From: Pseudoneurospora amorphoporcata
Taxonomy: Eukaryota > Ascomycota > Sordariomycetes > Sordariales > Sordariaceae
DNA: 64,000 bases
Direction of reading: 5' to 3'
Assembly: GCA_033297205.1 (NCBI GenBank)
Contig: MU859098.1
Location: forward strand, 124,001 to 188,000
Both the position numbers and the translations under genes were made by a program. Below, in pieces: positions 56,336-64,000 of the stretch. The stretch's first letter is position 1, and the number at the start of each line of letters is the position of its first letter. A model generated the notes under the pieces. It searched no databases and was not told the origin of the DNA. It saw only the letters and a list, made by a program, of their open reading frames with translations.

Positions 56336-57036
56336 CCAAAGACGCGGCGCAAGAACTTCGCCACCGGCGGCGGTAGGAGCACGACCACCATCACCACAAC
56401 GGCCAAGCCGAGAAGGTCAACGGCCAAAAAGGCGAACTACGTAGAGCCGCAAACGACTACGGATAAGGACAAGCCGGCTGCATCTGTCGACTACGACGCC
56501 TTGGACGACTTACCCACCGGCCACTTGGCCAAGAAGACGCGCACCACTCCCGAGTCCTAGCTCCAGCCCCAGCACCAGCACCAGTTTGCAAGGTCAGGTA
56601 TTACCAGGAAGAATATGAGCAGAAGAAGAAGGTGAAGACAAATGGGCTACAGAAGCCGAACTCATCCAAGCCACAAGACAACGACCCTAAGCAGCACACG
56701 AAGGTCTTGAGTGCGGCCACCACTCGCCCTCAGGGTGGGCCCAGTGACACTGTGAATGAAGAGGTCGACCGCGAGGCCAGTCCAAAGACTGAGCCTGCCA
56801 CATCTACGACATCATACTCGACTGTCTCAACTGCCAAACCAGTCACTTCTTTGGCCCATACTCACGAAATGGTCTCGGCCCATCCCACCAGCAGCAAATC
56901 TGGCCACCTGCCAATGGCCTATTTCGCACTACTACCACCATTCTATTGGCTCCGGGTCCCGACAGCTGATAATTCAGGTATCTTCAGGGACCCTGAAGGC
57001 CATACCAGCATTCGTACAGTCAACTTCATGGCCTAA
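56330..57036 (+). pseudogene. Decayed low-complexity nuclear-protein tail
   Basis: Two plus-strand frames. 56330-56560 encodes a Thr/Arg/Lys-rich stretch (RRKNFATGGGRSTTTITTT) resembling tails of the Myb-like family. A frame change then leads to VCKVRYYQEEYEQKKKVKTN and a Ser/Thr/Pro-rich end to 57036. The VRYYxEEYExK block is shared with the minus-strand remnant next to it, so the two form an inverted pair. Confidence 0.45.
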
Positions 57037-57515
57037 GTGGATGCGGAGGACTTTCATAAGACACAAGTGTCTCTGGGCTGGCGAATACCTGGACCAGGTC
57101 AACGAAAACTCCAGGCATGTGTTAGACGCCACCGTTCAAGAGGCAACTCTAACCACCGTGGAGGCATCCTCCACGCCGGCTCCTCAGAACCCCGTGCCTC
57201 AAGCTTGAGCGGAACAAGCAATTACGTCAGATTTCGATCCAGTCCTAAGGCAACCACCTCTGTGGAAGGCAATCAAAGTCATGCATGCTCGCGAGTAGCC
57301 GAAGGCGGCCAGGACGCAACCCGCCTGACCACCCCACGTCGTCGCGACTCAGACAAGCCATGCCTTGATCAGATGGTTGGCAAAGACATGAGAACATTCA
57401 CTCTCAGAGCACTTCAAGAAGCTCAGGCGGCTAGACACCTTCATTCTCCCCCAAATTACCGACCGTCTGCCACGTCTCCCCGACGGTCAAGTCCCGACCA
57501 TTGGCTTCCTGAAAG

Positions 57516-57900
57516 TCCTTTCCGCTGGTCCCTCCCAATCAAGGAATTCGTGACGAATTTATCGACAGTTTCAAGCCTCCTGTCGGGCCAATCGACTCAT
57601 TCCAAACCATCGGCTTGCGTCCAACTATGCTCCGCAACGATGAACTCGCTAGCTTCGGGGTTTTCGACCCCGACCCAAGGCTACGAGGTTTTCGACCCCG
57701 ATCCAACGCTACGAGGTTTCCGACCCCGATCCAATGCTACTGTTTTTCTGCCACCTGTTGGGGCAACAGGGCCATCGGAATTACCTAGACTGGTGAGTCT
57801 AATTCCATGCATCCCGGTGGAGAAAATGTCCGACACTAACAGTTGGATAGATTCCGGCAAGACAACGGCTTATCTTATCCCCATTATGGCCACCAGTCGC
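57516..57900 (+). pseudogene. Ded1-like DEAD-box helicase remnant, copy A
   Basis: In one plus frame: RDEFIDSFKPPVGPIDSFQT, then GLRPTMLRNDELASFG and, after a short internal repeat, FPTPIQCYCFSA, the Q-motif region (family form: PTPIQRYCxPA). At 57846-57889 DSGKTTAYLIPI is motif I (family form GSGKTAAFLxPI). A stop and frame change separate the two. Motifs II to VI are absent. Confidence 0.6.
57655..57735 (+). repeat. Three tandem copies of a 27-bp unit
   Basis: CGACCCCGAYCCAAYGCTACGAGG-type units repeated three times inside the helicase remnant, interrupting the Q-motif region. Confidence 0.8.
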
Positions 57901-58816
57901 TTGGTTCCGCCGATGACTTGGGCCAGCACCACGTTTTGTAGTGTGTGCTACATCCAATATATGACGAGCAAGTGGCTAGGATCAGTACCAACGCCTTGTT
58001 TGGCTGACTAGCTGATTATTCCTGCGGCTATCGTGACGGGTAGTCCGTACCAGCTCTCCAAACCGCAGGCAAAGCGAAGATATATCCTGCGGGAAGCGGA
58101 TCATTATTGGAGATGTCGCCGCGAATTGCCGAGTATGATTGCGGGACGCTGGACTGAGAGATGAAGTGTCACAAAAGACCGGATAAAATGACGGCCTCTT
58201 GACAATACACTAGCCTTTTCTCCGATGTCGACACAACCTGTCCAGTATCTTACGCAGCCCAACGTACCTCTTACATGACCACCATGACCAGATGGCGAAA
58301 GAAGGTAGGCCCAAGTTGATGACGTGCAAAACGTTGCGCACCCGACGTCGATAACCCGAGCAGTGGCGGCGAACGGTGGCGGGCGGTGGTTATCACGGGG
58401 ATAGGTAGTTTCGCTTTAACGGGCCAAACAAGGGTCAAGATACTCGGACCTCTTTTAAGGAAACAGAGACTAAGATCGACGCCCTTTACCTGGTCCAGAC
58501 AAGCGATGAGCACCTGGCCACGATCATCTGCATGGTTGAGGGCTGCCGGCACAAAGACTATACAGGCGATCTTCCGGCACGAAAGGCACAAAAGGCAGCG
58601 TCACGCTCTCTCTGGGTTCTCTCACTGTGCGTGCTGATGCACCGATTCCCCAGTGTTGAACAAGAAATCGTCGAGCTCGTCGTCGGCGCGTCGTCTGTGG
58701 ACGCAATGAGCTATGGAAACGGGATCTGGATTAGGGAACTAGAGGACACGATGTCATCGAAATCGCACATGCTGGTGAGTTGACTTCAGGTGCTCTTCAT
58801 GATGAGAATTCTTGAC
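57901..58816. other. Unassigned degenerate DNA between helicase fragments
   Basis: Open frames on both strands (58271-58591 minus; 58386-58783 plus) with no family features. Confidence 0.4.
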
Positions 58817-59215
58817 ATTGACAAATCTTTAGATTCTAGTAAGACAACGGCTGACCTGAGCCCCATCATCAACAAATTGATAGGCAAGGCAAAAGAAGTT
58901 GGTAGCCCCTCGCCCCAACACCGCCCCAGCCAAAGCCAAGGCCCCGATCCCAATGAGATATTCCCCGTCACGAAGCTCCACCAAGAGCTCCAGCTCATGA
59001 TCTCCCGCTACGTCTGGCACACCCACCCACCAGTCCAGAATTGACCGAGCCGTGAGCTGGCGGTTCGGATCTTCAACGAGGCCAGAAAGTTCTGTTATCG
59101 TTCTATTCTGCGCCCTTGTGCGTTGGCGGTTCAAATCTTCAATGAGGCCACCAGAATTGAAGTTCTGGCATCGTTCTATGCTATCGCTCTTTGCTGCGCC
59201 CTTGCGTCCTTTACG
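58817..59215 (+). pseudogene. Ded1-like DEAD-box helicase remnant, copy B
   Basis: SLDSSKTTADLSPIINKLIG (58823-58882) is a decayed motif I followed by the usual KAKEVGSPSP linker. At 59048-59115 SRELAVRIFNEARKFCYRSI is motif Ia (family form PTRELAxQIFxEARKFxYRS). The motif Ia block is then repeated with changes (59121-59210, LAVQIFNEATRIEVL). Motif I has lost its second glycine, and later motifs are missing. Confidence 0.65.
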
Positions 59216-59474
59216 ACGGCGGTGGCGCTGGTAGCTGTCACGAAAGATGTTGAGAGACTAGGCCTTGCGGTCATCCTTGCACTCTGAGATGTTGCCGCCA
59301 ACAGGCACAGAGTTGAGGAGAGCGAGGCAAGCTTGCTTTTTCATATTATGCGACATCCGATGCGCACAAAATTGACCATCTTCTACTGGATTCTCCCATG
59401 TCATGGTATTTCTCTAGGTCAAAGAATGTCCTAAGAAGAAACTTCAACAACGTCGTCAACGTCAACAACGCCGG

Positions 59475-59720
59475 TTGACTTCTCTGCCATTGCTGAGCTC
59501 GAGCTTGTCCAAGAGGACCTACTCGTGTCGAACCATCGACTTGTTCAGGACTGCTGGCCTGCACCCAGCCATACTCCGCAACGCTGAGCTTGCGGGCTAC
59601 GATGTGCCCATCTCTATTCAGCGCTACTGTGTCCCCGCAACTGTCCTTGGGCGAGAGCGTTTGATGTCGATGAGCTCACCACAACTCAAGGGATCGCCTA
59701 AGCGGCACAAAGATCAACTG
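59475..59720 (+). pseudogene. Ded1-like DEAD-box helicase remnant, copy C
   Basis: In one plus frame: IDLFRTAGLHPAILRNAELA then GYDVPISIQRYCVPATVLG, clearly the segment before and including the Q-motif of Ded1-type helicases. It lies downstream of motifs I and Ia of copy B, so the order is scrambled: a third insertion or a rearranged gene. Confidence 0.65.
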
Positions 59721-60407
59721 TAGTACAACCGCCGTCAACTGAACGGAAAGCAAACAAGTTGAAGCTTCGCAGAACTCACCAGTACGGCGCTCACGGCGGG
59801 CCAACGGCTCACGTTCTAGCCTCAGCCAGGGGGGCACTCTTCTTTCTGGAACAAACGATGAGTTTGATCCCTTTTTATTTGAGTAGCAACGCGAGGGGGC
59901 TCGAGTGTCTCATCGGGGGAGGCAAAAGTCTGTCCAAGAATACGTTCCACCAGGAAGCCCAGGGCATGATTTCCCGTTGAGGCCGCAGGGGAGAAAGAAG
60001 TTGACGACTTCCGGGCAAGGAATGCCAGTCAATGGCTGCAAATGAAAGCACAAATACGATCTGGGGCAAAGGACGTCAGATGAGGGCTGCTGGGCTTAGA
60101 ACTGGAAAGAGGGAGAGAGGGTGATTTGGCTCAACTTCCGTCACCCAAGACGGATTGCTCAACCCCCCGCAGCACGTCATTGAACCGGATCCCCGACAAT
60201 CACCAGACTCCTTCCGACAGAAGGGAAATTTGAAGCGGTCATACGCCACAGGATTGGAAGAAGAAACTGTACAATTCTTCCCCAGTCTTCCCCACGGATG
60301 TCCAAAGGACTTTGCTCGACGGTGACACAGTTCTTCCTGTCCACGACAAGTAGCCAACCCATGGCACCTCAAAACAGCGCAGAAGGCCACCAACCTCAGA
60401 AATATAC
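59721..60407. other. Degenerate spacer
   Basis: No gene recognised; overlapping short frames only. Confidence 0.5.
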
Positions 60408-60410
60408 TTA

Positions 60411-61019
60411 AGGCCTGTTCGTTTGCACGTTAGTACGTTCCTAGGTTAAGATTTTGTATATAGAACGTACTACCGCACTACTGCGATTTTTCGTGTTCGG
60501 CTCAAAAACCTTATTTTTCATGCACACCCTGCAACCACCTGCAACCACCTGCAACCACCTGCACTTACCCCAAATCCTCGATCTGACCAATCAGAAGGCC
60601 AGAATCTTCGAAATCCTTAACCGTAGTCCTTAACGCACTACGGCTTGACGGTTAAGCACAACTATAAGGCTCAACCCCCTATAAATATAGGGGATAGCCG
60701 TCGTAAAGACAATGAGAAGGATGGCGACGATAAGAAGGATGGTAACGATGAGAAGGATGGTGATAATAAGAAGATTGGTGGTAAGATAAGAAGGATGGTG
60801 GTGGTGATGATAGGTAATGAAAAGGATGGTGAAGGAGGAAGAAAGAGGAGGAAAGAAGAAAGGTACGGTAGAAAGGGGATGTTAAGCACCTCTTTCCATC
60901 TTGCATCCAAAGTCTTGGCCTACCTTAACGCTGCCTTAATGTTGCAGGAGTGCAGCTGCGGACCCTGCACGTTAACACGTTTATTTCTTAAAATCCCTAA
61001 CGCGGACCCGAACAGGCCT
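60411..61019. mobile_element. 609-bp MITE-like element with TIRs and TTA target-site duplication
   Basis: Both ends carry the 11-bp inverted repeat AGGCCTGTTCG (60411-60421 and, inverted, 61009-61019), with a further shared CGTTAG six bases inside. The element is flanked by TTA on each side (60408-60410 and 61020-61022), a 3-bp target-site duplication as made by PIF/Harbinger-type transposases. Inside are three copies of GCAACCACCT (60531-60560) and a purine-rich GATGG/AAGGATGGT repeat block (about 60715-60845). There is no transposase, so it would be non-autonomous. The ends and duplication are directly visible; the superfamily is inference from the TTA duplication. Confidence 0.75.
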
Positions 61020-61022
61020 TTA

Positions 61023-62394
61023 CCATTAACGGCAATAGACAGAATCCGCACTTTCAAGATGGCAAGTTTGCCGGTGACCGAGTTTTCTGCAATAGCGCTG
61101 CCCTTTGGCAAGTGCCAGTGATGGCCAACGGACATCATTCGCTCACCCAGCACTAATTTCTCCCGCCCATACCCAACCTTTGTGAGTTAGAGGAGGCCAT
61201 ACGCGAGATACCTCCGAACCGAAAAATCAACATTTGCGTCTCAGCAGCACAACCTTCGTTGTGGCCGTTAGGCAGACTGAGAGGCCCTCCAACGTGCAGC
61301 TCGGCTGTTGTGGCTTGCCTGGGCTGGCTACGGAAATGGCGTCTTCCGGGGCTTCTAGCCTTTTTGCACTGTAGCCCAAGAGGAACATTGGCAACGGCAC
61401 CTACGGCCGTCCTCCCCGACATCCACAGCTATCATGCCTCCAAGATGGTTGGCTGCCGGGCTGGTGCCCAACAGTACACTTGGGGACCACCAGGGGATCA
61501 CCAATGGGCCGTCAAAGGACACAAGTGCTCGTACATGACGAGCATACTTTCTTCAGGAGCTTGCTGCTTCCTCGGCCGTCCAGTCAAGTCCTGCTACATT
61601 GCGTGGACAAAATACATACCCCAAGTCCAGGGACATCAAATTGACGGCTGGATGGACAACAACGCCCCCGGCCCTGTGAGGTCAAGCGCCGCCATGATTA
61701 CCTCTAGGCAGAAACGGATTTTTCCGCGGGGAAGCTGCAAAGATAAGGGCTTGGTAGCTCTACGAGGCACCTCTCTTCTCCCAGCCTTTCGGTTGTTAGA
61801 TCTAGAGACGATTAGAGACCGGATGAGGAGATCCGCAAAGGTGTCTTGTTACTGATGGTGTCTGCATAAAAGAGTGGAAGACTAATGAGCCTAGGCCTGG
61901 CCAGAATGGGCCTCAACACCATGCCATTCGATAGCGCATCTTGGCCAATGTGCGGGTGAACTGCAAGTCCAATCATGGCTCTTGCGCGATGTTTGGTTGG
62001 CTAGTTACCTGCGTTTGTGGCGTCCAATATAGTGAGAAGCTGTACCTCCTTGAGCAGAGCCTCGTCTATTTCCGGTTCTGCATTGGCTATTGGATCAACA
62101 GAGACACCAACAGTGGTGTTACACGGCCACGCCATATGCACCGGACAAGCTGAAATAAGGTAGGCTGTAAGCAATGGAGTTGTGCCACTATCTGCTTGTG
62201 TTAAGCGATGTCAAGTTGGATCGGAGTTGTATATACCCCCTATTTAGGGGACGATGAAGCATCTCATTCTGGGAGTATCGTCGCCTGTCTGGTCTGCACA
62301 CCTCTCTCCGGTTCTTTACTTGTTATTTTCCTCTCAAATCATCAAGTTTGCCTTTCTGTCACCCACTCTAGTTCACTATCAATCCGCTGGCCCT
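61023..62394. other. Right flank of the element and upstream region of the membrane-protein gene
   Basis: A 198-codon plus-strand frame (61259-61855) is open but rich in Cys, Trp, Pro and Arg with no domain; I do not call it. An in-frame upstream ATG at 62254 precedes the membrane-protein start. Confidence 0.4.
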
Positions 62395-64000
62395 ATGGAT
62401 TCAGCCAGAGGAACAGTTTCCTACGAGGGTCGTGGTGATCATAACTTGAATGACCATATTGACGAATCACCACAGCATCCGTCCTCTGGCGTCCACATTC
62501 TGGAGGAGAATGTCCCACTCCATGATCAAGTGGGACGTACAGATTCTCGAAGCTACTCGAAACTCAGGGGAAATAGCGCTTCTCTGGAGGAACTGGATAG
62601 TGACAACCATGAATATCCTTGGCGACCAGGAGGCTTCAGACACTTCCCATACCTCGGTTACATTTCTTTATTTCTGAGTATGGCTTGTGAGTACAGAAAT
62701 TCCTCAGTACTTATTACAGGTACCCTAGCACACATGTGTTAATTCCAGCTGGCAGGCACTGGTTTGGCCATTTTCATCATTCACCTTAGTGACGGCCAAC
62801 TGGTCAGCGAGTGGGCTGGGTCAAACCGGGCGCAGCCTGGTGTTCTCCTGGCCTTGACTTCGACCACGGCCAATACACTGATGATGATTTCCTACGCCCA
62901 AGGATGGGTCTCATTCTTTTGGACACAAGCACTCAAGGGCAATATGCCCTTGTCCTACATTCACTATAATTGGGAAGCGGCCACGAGTGTTTGGGGAGCC
63001 ATCAAATCCTTAATACGAAGGAGGGCACTTCGTGTTAGTATCGGTAAGTCTAGCTTCATTATCAAACCCCTTGTTACTACTTCCTCCTTATGCCCGTTCC
63101 TATATCCGGAGCCTGTGCCACTTTTCAGAGACCATGTTAATGATCAATAAGTATCAATTTTGGTGGCCACAACATCGTCGCTTCGAGGTCCTTTGATACA
63201 AAAAGCTTCCTACATCCGCACCCGCGAGGTGTTCCCGAAACATTCAATGCCTGTTCAAGTTTGTCCAACAACCGAGATTTGGACTGCAAGTACACCCGAC
63301 CATGCCAGGTTTAGAAGCATCTTCTTAGACGTGATGAGAGATTACCAAGACAGAGCTCCCATATTTCTTCCCGGAAGCGAGCATTGTACTAATTGCTCCC
63401 TGACCGTGAAGGCAAGTACAGCCATGCACGTTTCATAGATACCTTAGTTCCGACGACTGATAACCAAGGCTGATATCAAATTGCAAGTTCAGGCACTCGG
63501 ATTTAGGCACTCGGAGCCAGTCCTGATCTCACACGAGTATGACTTCTTCCAGCGACCATCTGATGCAAAGGTTAAACAAGGTGACGTTTATGGAGTTGAC
63601 ATTTTCGAGGTCCACACCACGGCGGTTGGCAATGGCGACCATCTCAACGTTTCAGTAACTCGCAAAACGTCAGAACAATGCGAGACAGAGGTCACTACAA
63701 CGAGCATTCGCCTATACCCCTCAAGGGTAGAATACGATTTGTTCGTGGATCGAGGAAATGCAACTTTCGTAAGAAGCAGCACCGCGACAAACAACTCTAA
63801 TGCCACACAAATGTACGTACCATCACTGGGCTTGGTTGAGATCCTGGGGTGATGGGAGCTAACAGTCACCTTTTACCAAAACCGGTAGAGTCCTATCTTC
63901 CGGTGAGCCAGGCGAAGAAGACATCAAGCTCATTTACTTTGCGGACATAGGTAATCTTCTCTGGGGGTCTCGGACACATTTCAGCATAGCGTGGGGGGAT
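62395..64000 (+). CDS. Fungal multi-pass membrane protein with glycosylated ectodomain (partial, runs off the window)
   Basis: Exons 62395-62686, 62756-63043, 63152-63411, 63469-63812 and 63889 onward join in frame to 432 codons; the 3' end is missing. A hydrophilic N-terminus of about 85 residues precedes YLGYISLFLSMACTGLAIFI across junction 1, then VLLALTSTTANTLMMISYAQ with WVSFFWTQAL, and a third hydrophobic stretch across junction 2. After that comes an ectodomain with several N-x-S/T sites and conserved cysteines. This form (QPVSxW-like motif after TM1, a paired-helix turn, RGPLxQ after TM3) is a large uncharacterised family in sordariomycetes, similar to DUF3176 proteins. Intron 3 (63412-63468) has a GC donor (GCAAGT); the GT alternative two codons on leads to an immediate stop. 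The start at 62395 is preferred over 62254, which would add a hydrophobic leader. The function is unknown. Confidence 0.7.

Noticed and set aside
61259..61855. 198-codon plus-strand frame
   Set aside because: Rich in Cys, Trp and Arg with no domain; a comparable frame exists on the other strand.

Overview
The window looks like the nuclear genome of a filamentous ascomycete, most likely a sordariomycete close to Neurospora or Sordaria. Evidence: short introns with GTRNGT donors and CTRAC/CTGAC branch sites, orthologues of SET9, a Pin1/Ess1 parvulin, RPB9, mitochondrial uL14 and a fused LrgA-LrgB protein that read best as sordariomycete proteins, a dispersed tRNA-Asn, and frequent long poly-A/T and microsatellite tracts. 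One N run (30108-30201) marks an assembly gap. All gene models were spliced by eye from reading frame, splice-site consensus and family knowledge; no search or expression data were used.

Layout. 0-30 kb is ordinary, gene-sparse housekeeping DNA: an extended SDR/epimerase (470-1330 +), tRNA-Asn(GTT) (2146-2219 -), a BTB/POZ protein (3819-4845 -), the SET9 H4K20 methyltransferase (6050-8540 -), mitochondrial uL14 (10161-10983 +), RNA polymerase II subunit RPB9 (11983-13266 -) with an 830-nt intron, a WW-PPIase (15027-15968 +) with a GC-AG intron, an LrgA-LrgB membrane protein (18511-20523 -), a five-exon coiled-coil protein that may be augmin subunit HAUS3 (25940-28198 +), and a small unknown two-exon gene (28871-29543 +). 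Gaps between them hold simple repeats.

30-47 kb is an accessory cluster of small Myb/SANT-like DNA-binding proteins: a head-to-head paralogous pair (31858-32850 - and 34470-35315 +, one with an AT-hook), a gene with a constant 3' part at 37293-37667, a second three-exon gene with an AT-hook and a Gln-Ala repeat (40081-41531 -), a further member (43901-44802 +) and two frameshifted copies (45637-46096 and 46691-46986 +). A diverged inverted repeat (about 30500-30780 and 33605-33885) flanks the first member.

The most striking structure is at 37.3-39.5 kb on the minus strand. Four exons in tandem (starts 39156, 38770, 38417, 38006) each begin with an ATG and encode a different version of the same Myb-like domain. 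Each ends at the homologous codon with a phase-2 GT donor. Only one downstream exon (from 37667) supplies the end of the recognition helix (QHLQKLRR) and the nuclear tail, and all four join it in frame. Two or three carry a TATA-like box about 125-140 bp before the ATG. This looks like a UGT1A- or protocadherin-style array of alternative first exons sharing constant exons; a tandem array of broken genes is the alternative.

47-62 kb is a degenerate zone with no intact gene that I can support: a frameshifted GIY-YIG/C2H2 zinc-finger gene, remnants of Myb-family tails in both orientations, scrambled fragments of a Ded1-like DEAD-box helicase, several tandem repeats, and a 609-bp element with terminal inverted repeats and a TTA target-site duplication (60411-61019). 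The window ends inside a multi-exon gene for a fungal membrane protein with a glycosylated ectodomain (62395-64000+).
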